Source: Streptomyces californicus (GTDB taxonomy: Bacteria; Actinomycetota; Actinomycetes; Streptomycetales; Streptomycetaceae). Taken from it: a stretch of 64,000 bases of DNA. How positions within the stretch are numbered: position 1 is the first letter of the stretch; each line of letters opens with the position of its first letter. Of the stretch, positions 49,162-58,698 are shown piece by piece. The translations under genes and the position numbers were made by a program. The notes under the pieces were generated by a model. That model ran no database searches and was not told where the DNA came from. It was given only the letters and a program-made list of their open reading frames with translations. Location of the stretch: assembly GCF_000717645.1 (NCBI RefSeq), contig NZ_JNZZ01000010.1, positions 124,001 through 188,000 on the forward strand. The letters are read 5' to 3'.

Positions 49162-49844
49162 GGAAGTCGCCAGTCCACCGGCTGCGCGCCCTGGCGCTCC
49201 AGCAGTTCGTTGACGCGGCTGAACGGCCGCGAGCCGAAGAAGCCCCGGTCCGCGGACATCGGGGAGGGGTGCGCCGACTCGATCGCGGGGTAGTCGCCCA
49301 GCAGCGGACGGAGATTGCGGGCGTCACGCCCCCACAGGACCGAGACGAGGGGGGTGCCCCGGGCCACCAGCGCCTTGATCGCCTGCTCGGTCACCTCTTC
49401 CCACCCCTTGCCCCGGTGGGCGGCCGGCCGCCTGGGCGCGGTGGTCAGCGCCCTGTTGAGCAGCAGCACCCCCTGCCGGGTCCACGGCGTGAGGTCGCCG
49501 TTGGACGGCCGGGGCAGTCCCAGATCCCCGTGCAGCTCCCGGAAGATGTTCTCCAGGCTGCCCGGCAGCGGCCGTACGTCGGGGGCCACCGCGAAGCTCA
49601 GCCCGATCGCGTGCCCCGGCGTGGGGTACGGGTCCTGGCCCACGACCAGCACTCTCACCTCCTCGAAGGGCTGCTGGAACGCGCGCAGCACATGAGCCCC
49701 GGAGGGCAGGTACGTGCGTCCCGCGGCGATCTCCGCGCGGAGGAAGTCGCCCATAGCGGCGATGCGTTCGGCGACGGGTTCGAGGGCGTCGGCCCATCCC
49801 GGCTCGATGATCTCTTTCAACGGTCGTGCTGCCACGGGCCGCAC
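49158..49844 (-). CDS. ung: Uracil-DNA glycosylase, family 1
   Basis: 228 aa, the family's usual length. Catalytic water-activating motif [16 protein letters not shown] and the DNA-intercalating [17 protein letters not shown] loop are both intact. Removes uracil from DNA at the start of base-excision repair. Coupled to the downstream sugar-kinase gene by GTGA overlap. Confidence 0.96.
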   Translation of the reverse strand: MRPVAARPLKEIIEPGWADALEPVAERIAAMGDFLRAEIAAGRTYLPSGAHVLRAFQQPFEEVRVLVVGQDPYPTPGHAIGLSFAVAPDVRPLPGSLENIFRELHGDLGLPRPSNGDLTPWTRQGVLLLNRALTTAPRRPAAHRGKGWEEVTEQAIKALVARGTPLVSVLWGRDARNLRPLLGDYPAIESAHPSPMSADRGFFGSRPFSRVNELLERQGAQPVDWRLP

Positions 49845-49949
49845 TCTACTGCTGATACGACCACTCCGATCAACTGCGGTCCGCCCGGGGCCGGTGCGGG
49901 CGCTGCCGCGCCGGGCAGCGGCCCTCGTCCCGCCCCCGAAGGCTCTCCG

Positions 49950-51035
49950 TCAGCCGAGCGCCACCGCCCGTACGCACAGGACGTCCGGCAGGTGCGAGGC
50001 GAGCTGCCGCCAGCTGTCCCCGTCGTCCGCGCTGGCGTACAACTCGCCGTTGCGGTTGCCGAAGTAGACCCCCGCGGGGTCCGCGTCGTCGGTGCACAGA
50101 GCGTCCCGGAGCACCGTGCCGTAGTGCTCCCCGTCCGGCAGTCCCTCGGAGAGCGGCTCCCAGGTGCGCCCGGCGTCGCTCGTCCGGAACACCCGGCAGC
50201 GGTGCTCGGCCGGGACCCGGTCGGCGTCGGCGTTGATCGGGAAGACGTACGCCGTGCCGCCGCGGTGCGGGTGCGCGACGGCGGCGAACCCGAAGTCGGA
50301 GGGCAGGCCCGCGCCGATGTCGCTCCAGTGGTCGCCGGAGTCGTCGCTGCGGAACACACCCCAGTGGTTCTGGAGGTAGAGCCGGTCCGGATCGGCCGCG
50401 TCCCGGGTGACCTTGTGGACGCACTGGCCGAACTCCGGATCCGGGTCGGGGAGGAAGACCGCCGAGACGCCCTTGTTCGACGGGGCCCAGCTCGCCCCGC
50501 CGTCCTTGGTGCGGAAGACGCCGGCCGTCGACACCGCGACGGTGACCGCCTCGCGGTCCCGGGGATCGGTCAGCACGGTGTGCAGCCCCTCGCCGCCCCC
50601 GCCCGGCACCCAGCGCGACCGGGTCGGGTGCTCCCAGAGCGGCCGGACCAGCTCGAACGACTCTCCCCGGTCCTCGGACCGGAACAGCGCCGCGGGCTCC
50701 GTGCCCGCGTAGACCACGTCCGGGGCCTCCGGTCCCGCCGGATGCAGCTGCCACACGCGCTCCAGCGAAGCCCCGGTCTCCCTCGGGAACTTCACCGCCG
50801 GAGTGCGGGGCTCGACCCAGGTCTCTCCCAGATCGTCGGAGTGGAAGACGGACGGGCCCCAGTGCGCGCTGTCCCCGCCGACCAGGATCCTCGGGACGGC
50901 TCCCCGGGTGTCCACGGCCACCGAGTAGATCGCCTGCGCGTTGAAGTGCGGGCCGGTGATCTCCCAGGTCCCGCCGCGTCTGCGGCCGATGAAGAGCCCT
51001 TTGCGGGTGCCTGCGGTGAGCAGTACGTCAGTCAT
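49950..51035 (-). CDS. BNR/Asp-box repeat protein (sialidase-like propeller)
   Basis: 361 aa. Several Asp-box repeats (S-x-D-x-G-x-x-W) are visible: HSDDLGETWVEP, RTKDGGASWAPS, RSDDSGDHWSDI, RTSDAGRTWEPL and ASADDGDSWRQL. They build a beta-propeller of the VPS10/sialidase type. It begins with LLTAGTRKGLFIGRR, a start shared by a family often annotated as exo-alpha-sialidase, but the catalytic Arg triad of true sialidases is not evident. There is no signal peptide. ATG chosen with GGAGGT ~9 nt upstream. Confidence 0.82.
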   Translation of the reverse strand: MTDVLLTAGTRKGLFIGRRRGGTWEITGPHFNAQAIYSVAVDTRGAVPRILVGGDSAHWGPSVFHSDDLGETWVEPRTPAVKFPRETGASLERVWQLHPAGPEAPDVVYAGTEPAALFRSEDRGESFELVRPLWEHPTRSRWVPGGGGEGLHTVLTDPRDREAVTVAVSTAGVFRTKDGGASWAPSNKGVSAVFLPDPDPEFGQCVHKVTRDAADPDRLYLQNHWGVFRSDDSGDHWSDIGAGLPSDFGFAAVAHPHRGGTAYVFPINADADRVPAEHRCRVFRTSDAGRTWEPLSEGLPDGEHYGTVLRDALCTDDADPAGVYFGNRNGELYASADDGDSWRQLASHLPDVLCVRAVALG

Positions 51036-51239
51036 GGTCCAGGACCTCCCGGATACGCCGTTGTGCCGGAACAGTGCCAGTCTGCACCCGACCACTGACA
51101 GCGGCCCGGCCGCAGCCCCGGACGCGCCGTGCTGACATGCTGGCGGAGGGCGGAGAGGTCCGGGCCGCGCGGGCCCGGCAGGCGGATCCGCGCCGAGCGG
51201 CGGGGCCGGAAGAGGGCCGGGAAGAACGAGGAGACGACG

Positions 51240-51650
51240 ATGGACAGCGGGATCACGGACGCCGAGGGCCGCCCGGGGGCGATCACGGTCGCGGCGGGCG
51301 AGCCGGGCCGCGCCGCCTCCCCCCGCCTCGGCATCCGCTTCTCCTCCCCGGCCGGGGAGTCGGTCTGGTCCTGCGCCCCCGAGGCGGCCCGCGAGCTGGC
51401 CGGCCTGCTGCTGCGGGCCGCCGAGGAGGCCGAGAACGCGCCGGGCGACCACCCCGTCACGGTCGCGGCGGCCGACCTGCGGCGCGGCGACGTACGCGAC
51501 GGCGACCGGGCCATGACGGTGGAGAGCGCCCGGACCGACGGGGCCGCGGTGCACGTCACGTGGCGGTCCGGGGCGGGCCGCAGTTGGACCCAGGCGTACG
51601 CGGCCGACGCCGCCATCACCCTCAAGAGGCGGCTTCCCGACGAGCGTTGA
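51240..51650 (+). CDS. Small conserved-type hypothetical protein
   Basis: 136 aa; GAGGAG 7 nt before the ATG. Alternating short strands and one helix (SAPEAARELAGLLLRAAEEA-like segment at ~40-60) suggest a compact alpha/beta fold; no motif recognised. Acidic and Ala-rich, no signal peptide. Divergent from the BNR protein and 78 nt before the methyltransferase gene. Confidence 0.65.
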   Translation: MDSGITDAEGRPGAITVAAGEPGRAASPRLGIRFSSPAGESVWSCAPEAARELAGLLLRAAEEAENAPGDHPVTVAAADLRRGDVRDGDRAMTVESARTDGAAVHVTWRSGAGRSWTQAYAADAAITLKRRLPDER

Positions 51651-51728
51651 CGCCCGGGGCGGGTCGGGCCCGGGGCGGGAGGCGCAGCACGGACACGGAG
51701 GGGCGCGGCCTCGGTAGGGTGATCCCCG

Positions 51729-52460
51729 ATGTTCACCAAACAGGGCCCCACCGTGCGCGAACTGGCCGTCCAGGCGCTCTCCTCGACGGAGCGCGGCTAC
51801 GACCTCCTCGCCCCCAAGTTCGACCACACGCCCTACCGGACCCCGGACCGGGTGCTCGACGCCGTCACCCGGGAGGTGCGCGGCCTCGGCCCCTTCGACG
51901 CCGGCCTCGACGTCTGCTGCGGCACCGGCGCCGGAGTGGGCGTGCTCCGCGAGCTGTGCCGGGAGCGGGTGACCGGGGTCGACTTCAGCGCGGGCATGCT
52001 CGCCGAGGCCCGCGCCGCCTTCCCGCCCGGTGACGAGGGGCCGGTGGTGGACTGGGTGCGCGCCGACGCCCGCGCGCTGCCCTTCGCGCCCGCCTTCGAT
52101 CTCGCCCTGAGCTTCGGCGCGTTCGGCCACTTCCTGCCCGCCGAACGCTTCGGCCTCTTCGTCGAGGTGTACGGATCGCTGCGGCCGGGCGGCCGGTTCG
52201 TCTTCCCGATCGGCGCACCGCCGCCGGTGGGATCGCGCGCCTACTGGACGCTGCTCGGCTTCGACGCGGCCATGCGGGTGCGCAACGCCCTGTGGCGCCC
52301 GCCGTTCGTCATGTACTACCGCACGTTTGCGCTGGGCGACGTACTGGAGGATCTGACGCAGGCCGGATTCACCGTGGGACTGAGGCCGTTGACCGACCTG
52401 GGCACAAGCCCCGACGGCAGCCCGCGTGCCCGGCTGGTCGTGGCGACCCGGGAGCGGTGA
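51729..52460 (+). CDS. Class I SAM-dependent methyltransferase
   Basis: 243 aa. Methyltransf_11/25 fold: motif I LDVCCGTGAGVGVL, acidic motif II TGVDFSAGMLAEAR, motif III ADARALPFAP and post-motif LRPGGRFVF. The two Cys in motif I are unusual but tolerated. A C-terminal segment (RNALWRPPFVMYYRTFALGD) resembles lipid- or quinone-type methyltransferases. Substrate unknown. Converges with the FprA-like gene. Confidence 0.88.
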   Translation: MFTKQGPTVRELAVQALSSTERGYDLLAPKFDHTPYRTPDRVLDAVTREVRGLGPFDAGLDVCCGTGAGVGVLRELCRERVTGVDFSAGMLAEARAAFPPGDEGPVVDWVRADARALPFAPAFDLALSFGAFGHFLPAERFGLFVEVYGSLRPGGRFVFPIGAPPPVGSRAYWTLLGFDAAMRVRNALWRPPFVMYYRTFALGDVLEDLTQAGFTVGLRPLTDLGTSPDGSPRARLVVATRER

Positions 52461-52482
52461 GGGGCAGGGGGCGCCCCGCCGC

Positions 52483-53916
52483 TCAGCGGTTCTCGTCGCG
52501 GGCCGCCGCCAGCAGCCCCGGCCAGTCGGGGATCTTCACCGGGCCGCGTCCCAGCGAACGCCCCAGCTCCGCCTCCGCGCGCTCGATCGCCAGCCACCCG
52601 CCCCACCCCACCGGCCGCAGCCCCCAGCTCCGCAGCACCGCCGGCGGATCGTCCGCCGCCGGCCGCAGGGCCAGCGCGGGGGCGTCCGCAAGGAGCGAGG
52701 CGACCGTCTCCTTGGCGCAGGAGAGGTTCGAGCCGATCACCCCGGTCGGACCCCGCTTGATCCACCCCGCCACGTACTCGCCCGGCGACGGCACCCCGTT
52801 GCGCAGCACCCGGCCCGCCGTGTGCGGCACCGTCCCGCGCACGGGGTCGAAGGGGAGTCCGGGCAGCTCCACCCCGCGATAGCCGACCGCCCGCAGGACC
52901 AGCCCCGCCGGGATGTCCTCGTACGCGCCGGTGTCCCGGATCCCGCCCGTGCCGTCCGGGGCCGTCCGCGCGAACCGCACCCCCGCGACCCGCCCGTCCC
53001 GCTCCAGCAGCTCCGCCGGCCGCAGGAAGAACCGCAGCCGGACGCGGCGCACGGCCCCGCCGGACGCCCTGTCCGAGGCGTCGCGGGGCGTTCTGTGCGA
53101 CGTGTCGTCCACCGCCCCGCCGCCCGCGGCCCAGCCGCGCAGGACCTCCAGATTGCGCCGCACCACGGCGGGCGGAGCGGGTGCGCCCGCCGGACCGGCC
53201 GCCCCGGAGTACGCCGGGTCGAGCGCCAGCTCCGCGGGATCGACGGAGACCCGGGCCCCGGGCAGCGCCCCCAGCTCCCGGAGCTCCTTGGTGGTGAAAC
53301 GGGCCCCGGACGGGCCCCGGCGGCCCACGATGTGCACCTCGCGCACCCTGCTGCGCTCCAGGGCGCCGAGCGCGGCGCGCGGGACGTCGGTGCGGCGCAG
53401 TTCGTCCGCGCCGCGCGCCAGGATGCGGGCCACGTCGACCGCCACGTTGCCCACGCCGATCACGACCGCCGAGCGCGCCTCCAGCGCGTCCCGGGCGAAC
53501 GAGTCGGCCCCGACGTCCGGATGGGCGCTGTACCAGGAGACGAAGCGGGTGGCGGAGTAACTGCCCGGCAGCCCCTCTCCCGGCACCTCCAGCGAGCGGT
53601 CCGCCGACGCCCCGACGCAGTAGACGACCGCGTGGTAGAGCTCGGCCAGACGGGCGGGGGAGAGGCCGTCCGGTCCGCCGACGCCGACGTTGCCCACGAA
53701 GGTGACCCGCTCGTCCTCCAGCACCGCCCGCAGACTGTTCTGCAGCGACTTGATCTTCTCGTGGTCGGGCGCGACCCCGTAGCGTACGAGCCCGTACGGG
53801 GCGGGCAGCCGGTCCAGGACGTGCACGCGCACGTCGGGCACCGACGACTGCCGGAGGAGGGCCTGGGCGGTGTATACCCCGCTGGGGCCGGAACCGACGA
53901 CGGCGACGGAGAGCAC
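52483..53916 (-). CDS. Ferredoxin-NADP+ reductase, adrenodoxin-reductase/FprA type
   Basis: 477 aa from a GTG preceded by GGAAGGGG. FAD motif VAVVGSGPSGVYTAQALL then RLPAPYGLVRYGVAPDHEKI, the hallmark of FprA/adrenodoxin reductases, and NADP motif VIGVGNVAVDVARIL. The C-terminal GWIKRGPTGVIGSN matches the family's second FAD contact. Passes electrons from NADPH to ferredoxin; a likely donor for the P450s at 38-45 kb (inference). Confidence 0.93.
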   Translation of the reverse strand: MLSVAVVGSGPSGVYTAQALLRQSSVPDVRVHVLDRLPAPYGLVRYGVAPDHEKIKSLQNSLRAVLEDERVTFVGNVGVGGPDGLSPARLAELYHAVVYCVGASADRSLEVPGEGLPGSYSATRFVSWYSAHPDVGADSFARDALEARSAVVIGVGNVAVDVARILARGADELRRTDVPRAALGALERSRVREVHIVGRRGPSGARFTTKELRELGALPGARVSVDPAELALDPAYSGAAGPAGAPAPPAVVRRNLEVLRGWAAGGGAVDDTSHRTPRDASDRASGGAVRRVRLRFFLRPAELLERDGRVAGVRFARTAPDGTGGIRDTGAYEDIPAGLVLRAVGYRGVELPGLPFDPVRGTVPHTAGRVLRNGVPSPGEYVAGWIKRGPTGVIGSNLSCAKETVASLLADAPALALRPAADDPPAVLRSWGLRPVGWGGWLAIERAEAELGRSLGRGPVKIPDWPGLLAAARDENR

Positions 53917-54001
53917 GGCGCACCCCTTCCCGGAGGTCCCCGAGACTGCTTCCAGCATCGCACCGCCGGACGGATCCGCACCGCCTCGCGGGCCGTACGG
54001 T

Positions 54002-54071
54002 GAGCCGGGCCCGCGCAGGGAGCGGACCCGCGCAAGGAGCCGGGCCCGTGCAATGAGCCGGGCCCGTGCCC
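54002..54071. repeat. Four imperfect 17-18-bp tandem repeats
   Basis: Units begin GAGCCGGGCCCGYGCA (unit 2 varies) and run head to tail between the ferredoxin reductase and DUF305 genes. No spacers or palindromic unit, so not CRISPR. Confidence 0.6.
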
Positions 54072-54119
54072 GGAGCGGGCGCCGGTGGGCGCGGCCCGCG
54101 GCGGGGGAGCCCGCGCGGC

Positions 54120-54788
54120 TCAGTCCAGCAGCCCGCGCATCCGGTCGATCTCCACGGTCTGCTGGGCGACCACGTCGCTCGCCATCTCCTCGACGAAGAC
54201 GTCGTTCCCCTCGGTGAGCGCCTCCGTGGCCATGGTGATCGCGCCCTGGTGGTGGGTGATCATCAGCTCCAGGTAGAGCCGGTCGAACGCCTCGCCCTCG
54301 GCGGCCCGCAACTTCTTCAGCTGGGCTTCGGTCGCCATGCCCGGCATCCCGCCGTGATCGTGGTGCTGCTCGCGCTGGTCGCCGTCGTTCTTCTTCAGCC
54401 AGCCTTCCATCGCCCCGATCTCCGGCTTCTGGCCCGCCGATATGCGTTCCGCGAGCCGCTTGACGGCGTCCGCCGACGCGCGGTCCGCGACGAGCCCGGT
54501 CATCACCAGGGCCTGCGCGTGGTGCTGGATCATCATCCGCGCGTAGCGGAAGTCGGCGGAGTTGGCGGTGTCCCCGCCCGCCTCCCGGGCGGCCTCCTCG
54601 GCGGAGAGCGTCCGCGCGGGTTCGCCCGGCCTTCCGGGCGCCACCACCCCCGGCCCGGTGTCCCGGGCCGCGTCCGACGCCCCGTCACCGCCGCCCCCGT
54701 CACAGCCTCCCAGGGCGAGGACGGCGGCAACGGCCGCCGTCGCGAGCGCGGTTGAGCGCAGAGCTGCGGACCGGCGATGGACCAACAC
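54120..54788 (-). CDS. DUF305 lipoprotein
   Basis: 222 aa from a GTG with AGGAGGT 4 nt upstream. Lipoprotein signal: basic start, hydrophobic core and lipobox LALGGC, so the mature protein is anchored outside the membrane. Two DUF305 repeats with MIQHHAQALVMT and MITHHQGAITMA; the His pairs and the HHDHGGMPGM stretch suggest metal (copper) binding, as in related proteins. Divergent from the LVIVD protein, which is also secreted. Confidence 0.9.
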   Translation of the reverse strand: MLVHRRSAALRSTALATAAVAAVLALGGCDGGGGDGASDAARDTGPGVVAPGRPGEPARTLSAEEAAREAGGDTANSADFRYARMMIQHHAQALVMTGLVADRASADAVKRLAERISAGQKPEIGAMEGWLKKNDGDQREQHHDHGGMPGMATEAQLKKLRAAEGEAFDRLYLELMITHHQGAITMATEALTEGNDVFVEEMASDVVAQQTVEIDRMRGLLD

Positions 54789-54919
54789 GGCGACCTCCTG
54801 TGCCACAGGGTTTGTTGCTGACCGTCCTAGCACGCTTCCACCGGCCGAAGATCAAGAAATTTCATTACGTCTCTGTTGCCATCTATTGATGTGTACATGC
54901 GAGGGACGATACTGCCGGA

Positions 54920-54947
54920 GGTTCATGAACCGTTCGACCCCGAACGG
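54920..54947. promoter_or_regulatory. Nested palindromes in the DUF305/LVIVD divergent region
   Basis: GGTTCATGAACC, a 12-bp perfect palindrome, abuts CCGTTC-6 nt-GAACGG. The two GTTC/GAAC pairs could bind a dimeric regulator. They lie 20-45 bp before the LVIVD protein start. Confidence 0.4.
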
Positions 54948-54965
54948 GATACAAGGGAGGACGCA

Positions 54966-56456
54966 GTGACCTCGTTGCACACCACCCGCGTGCGGCGCAG
55001 ACGTCTGGGAGCGGTCGCGGCCGCGGCCGGACTCCTCGCCACGCTGCTGACGGCCACCACCGCGGCCGCGACCCCGGACCCGGGCGACGCCCCGGCCGAG
55101 CGGGGTTCCGTCACCAAGAGCGAGCAGGCCGAGGCCAGGGCCGCCATCACCGGCGGCGACATACCCGGCGTGGACGAGATCGTCCACAGCTCCAACATCA
55201 AGCACCTGACGAACGTGCCGAAGGGCGCTCTCCAGGGCCTCAACACGGACCTCGCCTTCCAGGGCAAGTACGCGTTCGTCGGCAACTACGACGGCTTCGT
55301 CATCTACGACATCAGCAAGCCGAAGAAGCCGAAGACGGTCTCCCAGGTCCTCTGCCCCGGCTCGCAGAACGACATCTCCGTCTCCGGGAACCTGCTGTTC
55401 CTCTCGACGGACTCCTCGCGCAGCGACGACTCCTGCTCCAGCACCTCCCAGCCCGCCACGGAGAAGTCCTCCTGGGAGGGCATGAAGATCTTCGACATCA
55501 GCAACAAGCGGCAGCCCAGGTACATCGCCGCCGTGGAGACCGCCTGCGGTTCCCACACGCACACGCTGGTGCCGGACGGCAAGAACGTGTACGTGTACGT
55601 CTCCTCGTACTCGCCCAACGAGGCGTTCCCGGACTGCCGGCCGCCGCACGACGGGATCTCCATCATCAAGGTGCCGGTGAAGGCGCCGCAGAAGGCCCGG
55701 ATCGTCAACTTCCCGGTCCTCTTCCCGGACGGCGGCAACCCGGGTGCGCCCGCGAACCCGGGCGTCTCCAAGACGACCGGCTGCCACGACCTCACGGTGC
55801 TGCCGTCCAAGGACCTGGCCGCCGGGGCCTGCATGGGTGACGGTCTGCTGTTCTCCATCGAGGACCCGGAGCACCCGAAGATCATCGACCGGGTGCAGGA
55901 CAACGTGAACTTCGCGTTCTGGCACTCGGCCACCTTCAACCAGGGCGCGAACAAGGTCGTCTTCACCGACGAGCTCGGCGGCGGCGGCGCGGCCACCTGC
56001 AACGAGGAGATCGGCCCCAAGCGCGGCGCCGACGGCATCTACGACATCGTCGGCAAGGGCGACAAGCGCAAGCTGGTCTTCCGCAGTTACTTCAAGATCG
56101 ACCGTCACCAGGCCGACGCCGAGGTGTGCGTGGCGCACAACGGCTCGATCATCCCGGTGAAGGGCCGCGACCTGATGGTCCAGGCCTGGTACCAGGGCGG
56201 TGTCTCCGTGTGGGACTTCACCGACTCGGCCAAGCCCGAGGAGATCGCCTTCTTCGAGCGCGGCCCGGTCACCCTCGACCAGGTCACCACGGCCGGCCCC
56301 TGGTCGGCGTACTACTACAACGGCCACATCTACTCCAGCGACATCGCCAAGGGCTTCGACGTGCTGAAGCTCGATGACCCGCGCACCGACCCGGCGAAGC
56401 GGGTCGAGCTGGACGAGCTCAACGTGCAGACGCAGCCGGACTACTTCGACCGCTGA
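54966..56456 (+). CDS. Secreted LVIVD-repeat beta-propeller protein
   Basis: 496 aa from a GTG with GGGAGG upstream. Tat/Sec-like signal (TRVRRRRLGAVAAAAGLLAT, ending ATA). The mature part shows LVIVD-type blades: DLAFQGKYAFVGNYDGFVIY, DISKPKKPKTVSQ, MKIFDISNKRQPRYIAAVET and VSVWDFTDSAKPEEIAFFER. Six or more Cys hint at disulfides. Such proteins are extracellular or surface-bound and of unknown function. Divergent from the DUF305 lipoprotein. Confidence 0.85.
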   Translation: MTSLHTTRVRRRRLGAVAAAAGLLATLLTATTAAATPDPGDAPAERGSVTKSEQAEARAAITGGDIPGVDEIVHSSNIKHLTNVPKGALQGLNTDLAFQGKYAFVGNYDGFVIYDISKPKKPKTVSQVLCPGSQNDISVSGNLLFLSTDSSRSDDSCSSTSQPATEKSSWEGMKIFDISNKRQPRYIAAVETACGSHTHTLVPDGKNVYVYVSSYSPNEAFPDCRPPHDGISIIKVPVKAPQKARIVNFPVLFPDGGNPGAPANPGVSKTTGCHDLTVLPSKDLAAGACMGDGLLFSIEDPEHPKIIDRVQDNVNFAFWHSATFNQGANKVVFTDELGGGGAATCNEEIGPKRGADGIYDIVGKGDKRKLVFRSYFKIDRHQADAEVCVAHNGSIIPVKGRDLMVQAWYQGGVSVWDFTDSAKPEEIAFFERGPVTLDQVTTAGPWSAYYYNGHIYSSDIAKGFDVLKLDDPRTDPAKRVELDELNVQTQPDYFDR

Positions 56457-56815
56457 TCCACCGGCCGGTCCCGCGTCCCCTGCGCCGCGCGACGTACTCC
56501 GGGGGCCGGTGCTCCGGGGGCGGACTTCCGCCCCGGAGCACCGGCCCCCGGTGCGTGCGGCACCGGAAATTCATTGACCGGTGAGCCGGGTGGGGACATG
56601 CTGGATCCCTGCGGCGGAGGGCTCCACGACACCGGCCCCCGACGCGGCCCACGGCCGTGCCCCACGGGATACGCCGCGGGCGCGCCCGGATCCGGCGACG
56701 CGGGGGATCGTCGGATCCGGCGCGGTGTTCTCGACAGCCGGCTCCACCGGACCGGGGTGCGGTGTCCCTCCCGGCTCACGGCCCCGCCGCCGGACGGTTC
56801 GCGGCGGTACGCCGG
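56457..56815. other. 359-bp stretch with terminator and no gene
   Basis: Apart from the hairpin at 56499-56551, I see no frame with a supported start or recognisable protein; the DNA is G/C-rich with few features. Confidence 0.4.
56499..56551. terminator. Hairpin terminator after the LVIVD gene
   Basis: Left arm CCGGGGGCCGGTGCTCCGGGG pairs with its complement at 56531-56551, continued by CGG/CCG after a one-base bulge, with a 4-nt loop. Confidence 0.8.
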
Positions 56816-56998
56816 TCAGGCGGCGCTGCGGGCGCCTTTGCCGGTGGCGGCGGCCCACTCCACCAGCAGCCGCTGGTACGCGGCCTCGTCCTGCGGCGTC
56901 AGGCAGCCGTGCGAACGCTGCCACAGGTCGCGGATCTCCGCGTTGACCTCGGCTGCGGAACGGGCGGACACGGACGACGACATCGGGGACATGTCCAC
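56816..56998 (-). CDS. Small helical hypothetical protein
   Basis: ~60 aa (GTG start; an ATG two codons on is also possible, with GGTGG upstream). Charged helical sequence: AAEVNAEIRDLWQRSHGCLT, then PQDEAAYQRLLVEWAAATGK. Looks like a genuine small protein rather than noise because the helix periodicity and third-position bias agree. No function known. Confidence 0.6.
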   Translation of the reverse strand: MDMSPMSSSVSARSAAEVNAEIRDLWQRSHGCLTPQDEAAYQRLLVEWAAATGKGARSAA

Positions 56999-57085
56999 CA
57001 GGCTACGGCCACGAGCGAGGGCCCATACCCCTTTCGGGGCGGGATATGCCTCACATCACGGCCCGGCGCCGTCGCCCGCCACCGC

Positions 57086-57784
57086 TCAGGGGCCCGGGAC
57101 CAGACCCAGGGAACGCAGGCCGGCGGCCCTCTCCGACACCGGCAGATGGTCCACGAACCGCACCTCGCAACCGATGGCCGCCGCACCCCCGTCCGCCCGC
57201 CGGTCGTCACCGACCATCACCACGTCCGCCGGATCGCGGCCGATGAGCGAGCAGGCGATGCGGAACAGCCCCGCGGCCGGCTTCTGGAGTCCGTGCTCGT
57301 AGGACAGGACGTAGGCGTCGACCAGGGGGTCGAGCCCATGGGCGCGGAAGACCGGGCGCAGGTCCCAGCCGATGTTGCTGACCACGCCGATGGCGATCCC
57401 CGCCCGTCGCAGACCCTCCAGCACCTCCTTCGCGTCCGGATACGGCTGCCATGCCTCCGGCCGCATGTGGCGGGCATAGAGCGCGTCGTACAGCCCCGGC
57501 CCGGGAAGGGCGACGGTCCGGGCCAGACCGGTGTACGCCTCGCGGTGCAGGGCGGCGCTCAGGTCCCGCCGTGCCATCGCGTCCGCCAGCCGCTCCGGGA
57601 CCCGGAGCGGCGCGGGGCCGCCCGGGAGGGCTCCGGACTCCGTGAGACCGGTCACGTACCGCTCGAAATCCTCCGGCGGGACGTCGACGTCCTCCTCGCG
57701 CAGGACGGCCGCGAGCCAGGACCGGACCGGCTCGATGCGGAACAGCGTCCCGGAGAAGTCGAACAGGACGCCTCTGATCACCAC
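57086..57784 (-). CDS. HAD-superfamily hydrolase
   Basis: 232 aa. HAD motifs: motif I VLFDFSGTLFR (first Asp nucleophile; the second Asp of DxD is Ser here), motif II GVVSNIGWD, Lys in LQKPAAGLF and motif IV VMVGDDRRADGG. A helical cap lies between motifs I and II. The missing second Asp is seen in phosphonatase and dehalogenase-like members, so the substrate may not be a simple phosphate ester. GTG start with GAGGAG 6 nt upstream; overlaps the PAP2 gene end. Confidence 0.88.
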   Translation of the reverse strand: MVIRGVLFDFSGTLFRIEPVRSWLAAVLREEDVDVPPEDFERYVTGLTESGALPGGPAPLRVPERLADAMARRDLSAALHREAYTGLARTVALPGPGLYDALYARHMRPEAWQPYPDAKEVLEGLRRAGIAIGVVSNIGWDLRPVFRAHGLDPLVDAYVLSYEHGLQKPAAGLFRIACSLIGRDPADVVMVGDDRRADGGAAAIGCEVRFVDHLPVSERAAGLRSLGLVPGP

Positions 57785-58470
57785 GACGTGCTCCTCTCGC
57801 CGGGTGCGGCGTACCGGGCGTATCCGGTGGCGCAGCAGGCCACGACGGCCACCCCCAGCAGTGTGCCGCCCACGACGTCGGTCAGCCAGTGCACCCCCAG
57901 GTAGACCCGGGTCGCGGCCACGCCGACCGCCGAGACCAGTGCGACGGCCAGGGCGGCCCACCGCAGCCCGGGGCCGCCGCCGTGCAGCCCCAGCAGCCAC
58001 ACCAGCAGTCCGCAGCTCACGACCGCCGTCATGGCGTGCCCCGAGGGGTACGCGGCGTACTGGGCGGAGTCCACCGGGTCCGGCCACTCCGGGCGCTCCC
58101 GGCCCACCGCGGCCTTCAGGCCCTGCTGGAGCAGCGAGGCGAGCAGGCTCGTCGCGGCCACCCAGAGGGCGAGCAGGCGTGCGTTCCGCCACCACAGGGC
58201 GACCACGGTCACGGCGATCAGGGCGCGCATGGTCCACGGGTCCCACACCCAGTCCGTCAGCACCCGGCTCACCGCGACCGCACCGGGTTCGGCCACCGCG
58301 TGCCGGTGCAACGCGTCGGCGACGGCCCTGTCCAGCGACACCAGCGGCGACCAGCGCGCCGCCACGAGGGCGAGCAGTATCAGGGAGGCGGCTCCGGCGA
58401 CGGCCGCGATCCGCGGGGCGGCGGCGGGGCGGGAGACGAGGGCCGGGGCGGGGGAGTGGGGGGAGGGCAT
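57778..58470 (-). CDS. PAP2-family membrane phosphatase
   Basis: 230 aa with about five membrane helices. Three-part phosphatase signature intact: KAAVGRERP, YPSGHAMTAV and ATRVYLGVHWLTDVVGG. Probably removes phosphate from a membrane lipid such as phosphatidate or undecaprenyl diphosphate on the outer face. Coupled with the downstream HAD gene. Confidence 0.92.
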   Translation of the reverse strand: MPSPHSPAPALVSRPAAAPRIAAVAGAASLILLALVAARWSPLVSLDRAVADALHRHAVAEPGAVAVSRVLTDWVWDPWTMRALIAVTVVALWWRNARLLALWVAATSLLASLLQQGLKAAVGRERPEWPDPVDSAQYAAYPSGHAMTAVVSCGLLVWLLGLHGGGPGLRWAALAVALVSAVGVAATRVYLGVHWLTDVVGGTLLGVAVVACCATGYARYAAPGERSTSW

Positions 58471-58698
58471 GGGCCGATCCTCGCGGAGGACACCGTCGCG
58501 GGGCCACCCTCCGGACCCGGACGTCTCGGCGTTTCCGGCGGATCAGGACCGGACACACCCCGGGCGGCTCCCCGCGGCCCGGCGCCGCACCCCCGCGCTC
58601 TCCGGCGCGCGGGGACCTCGCGGGACCCGGCCCGGCGTACGGAGCCCGGGGACGCGCCGGGACGGTTCGCGGGAGGCCGCCGCGGCCCCCGGCACACC

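Noticed and set aside
54002..54071. CRISPR array
   Set aside because: Repeats are adjacent with no spacers and only 17-18 bp long; no cas genes in the window.
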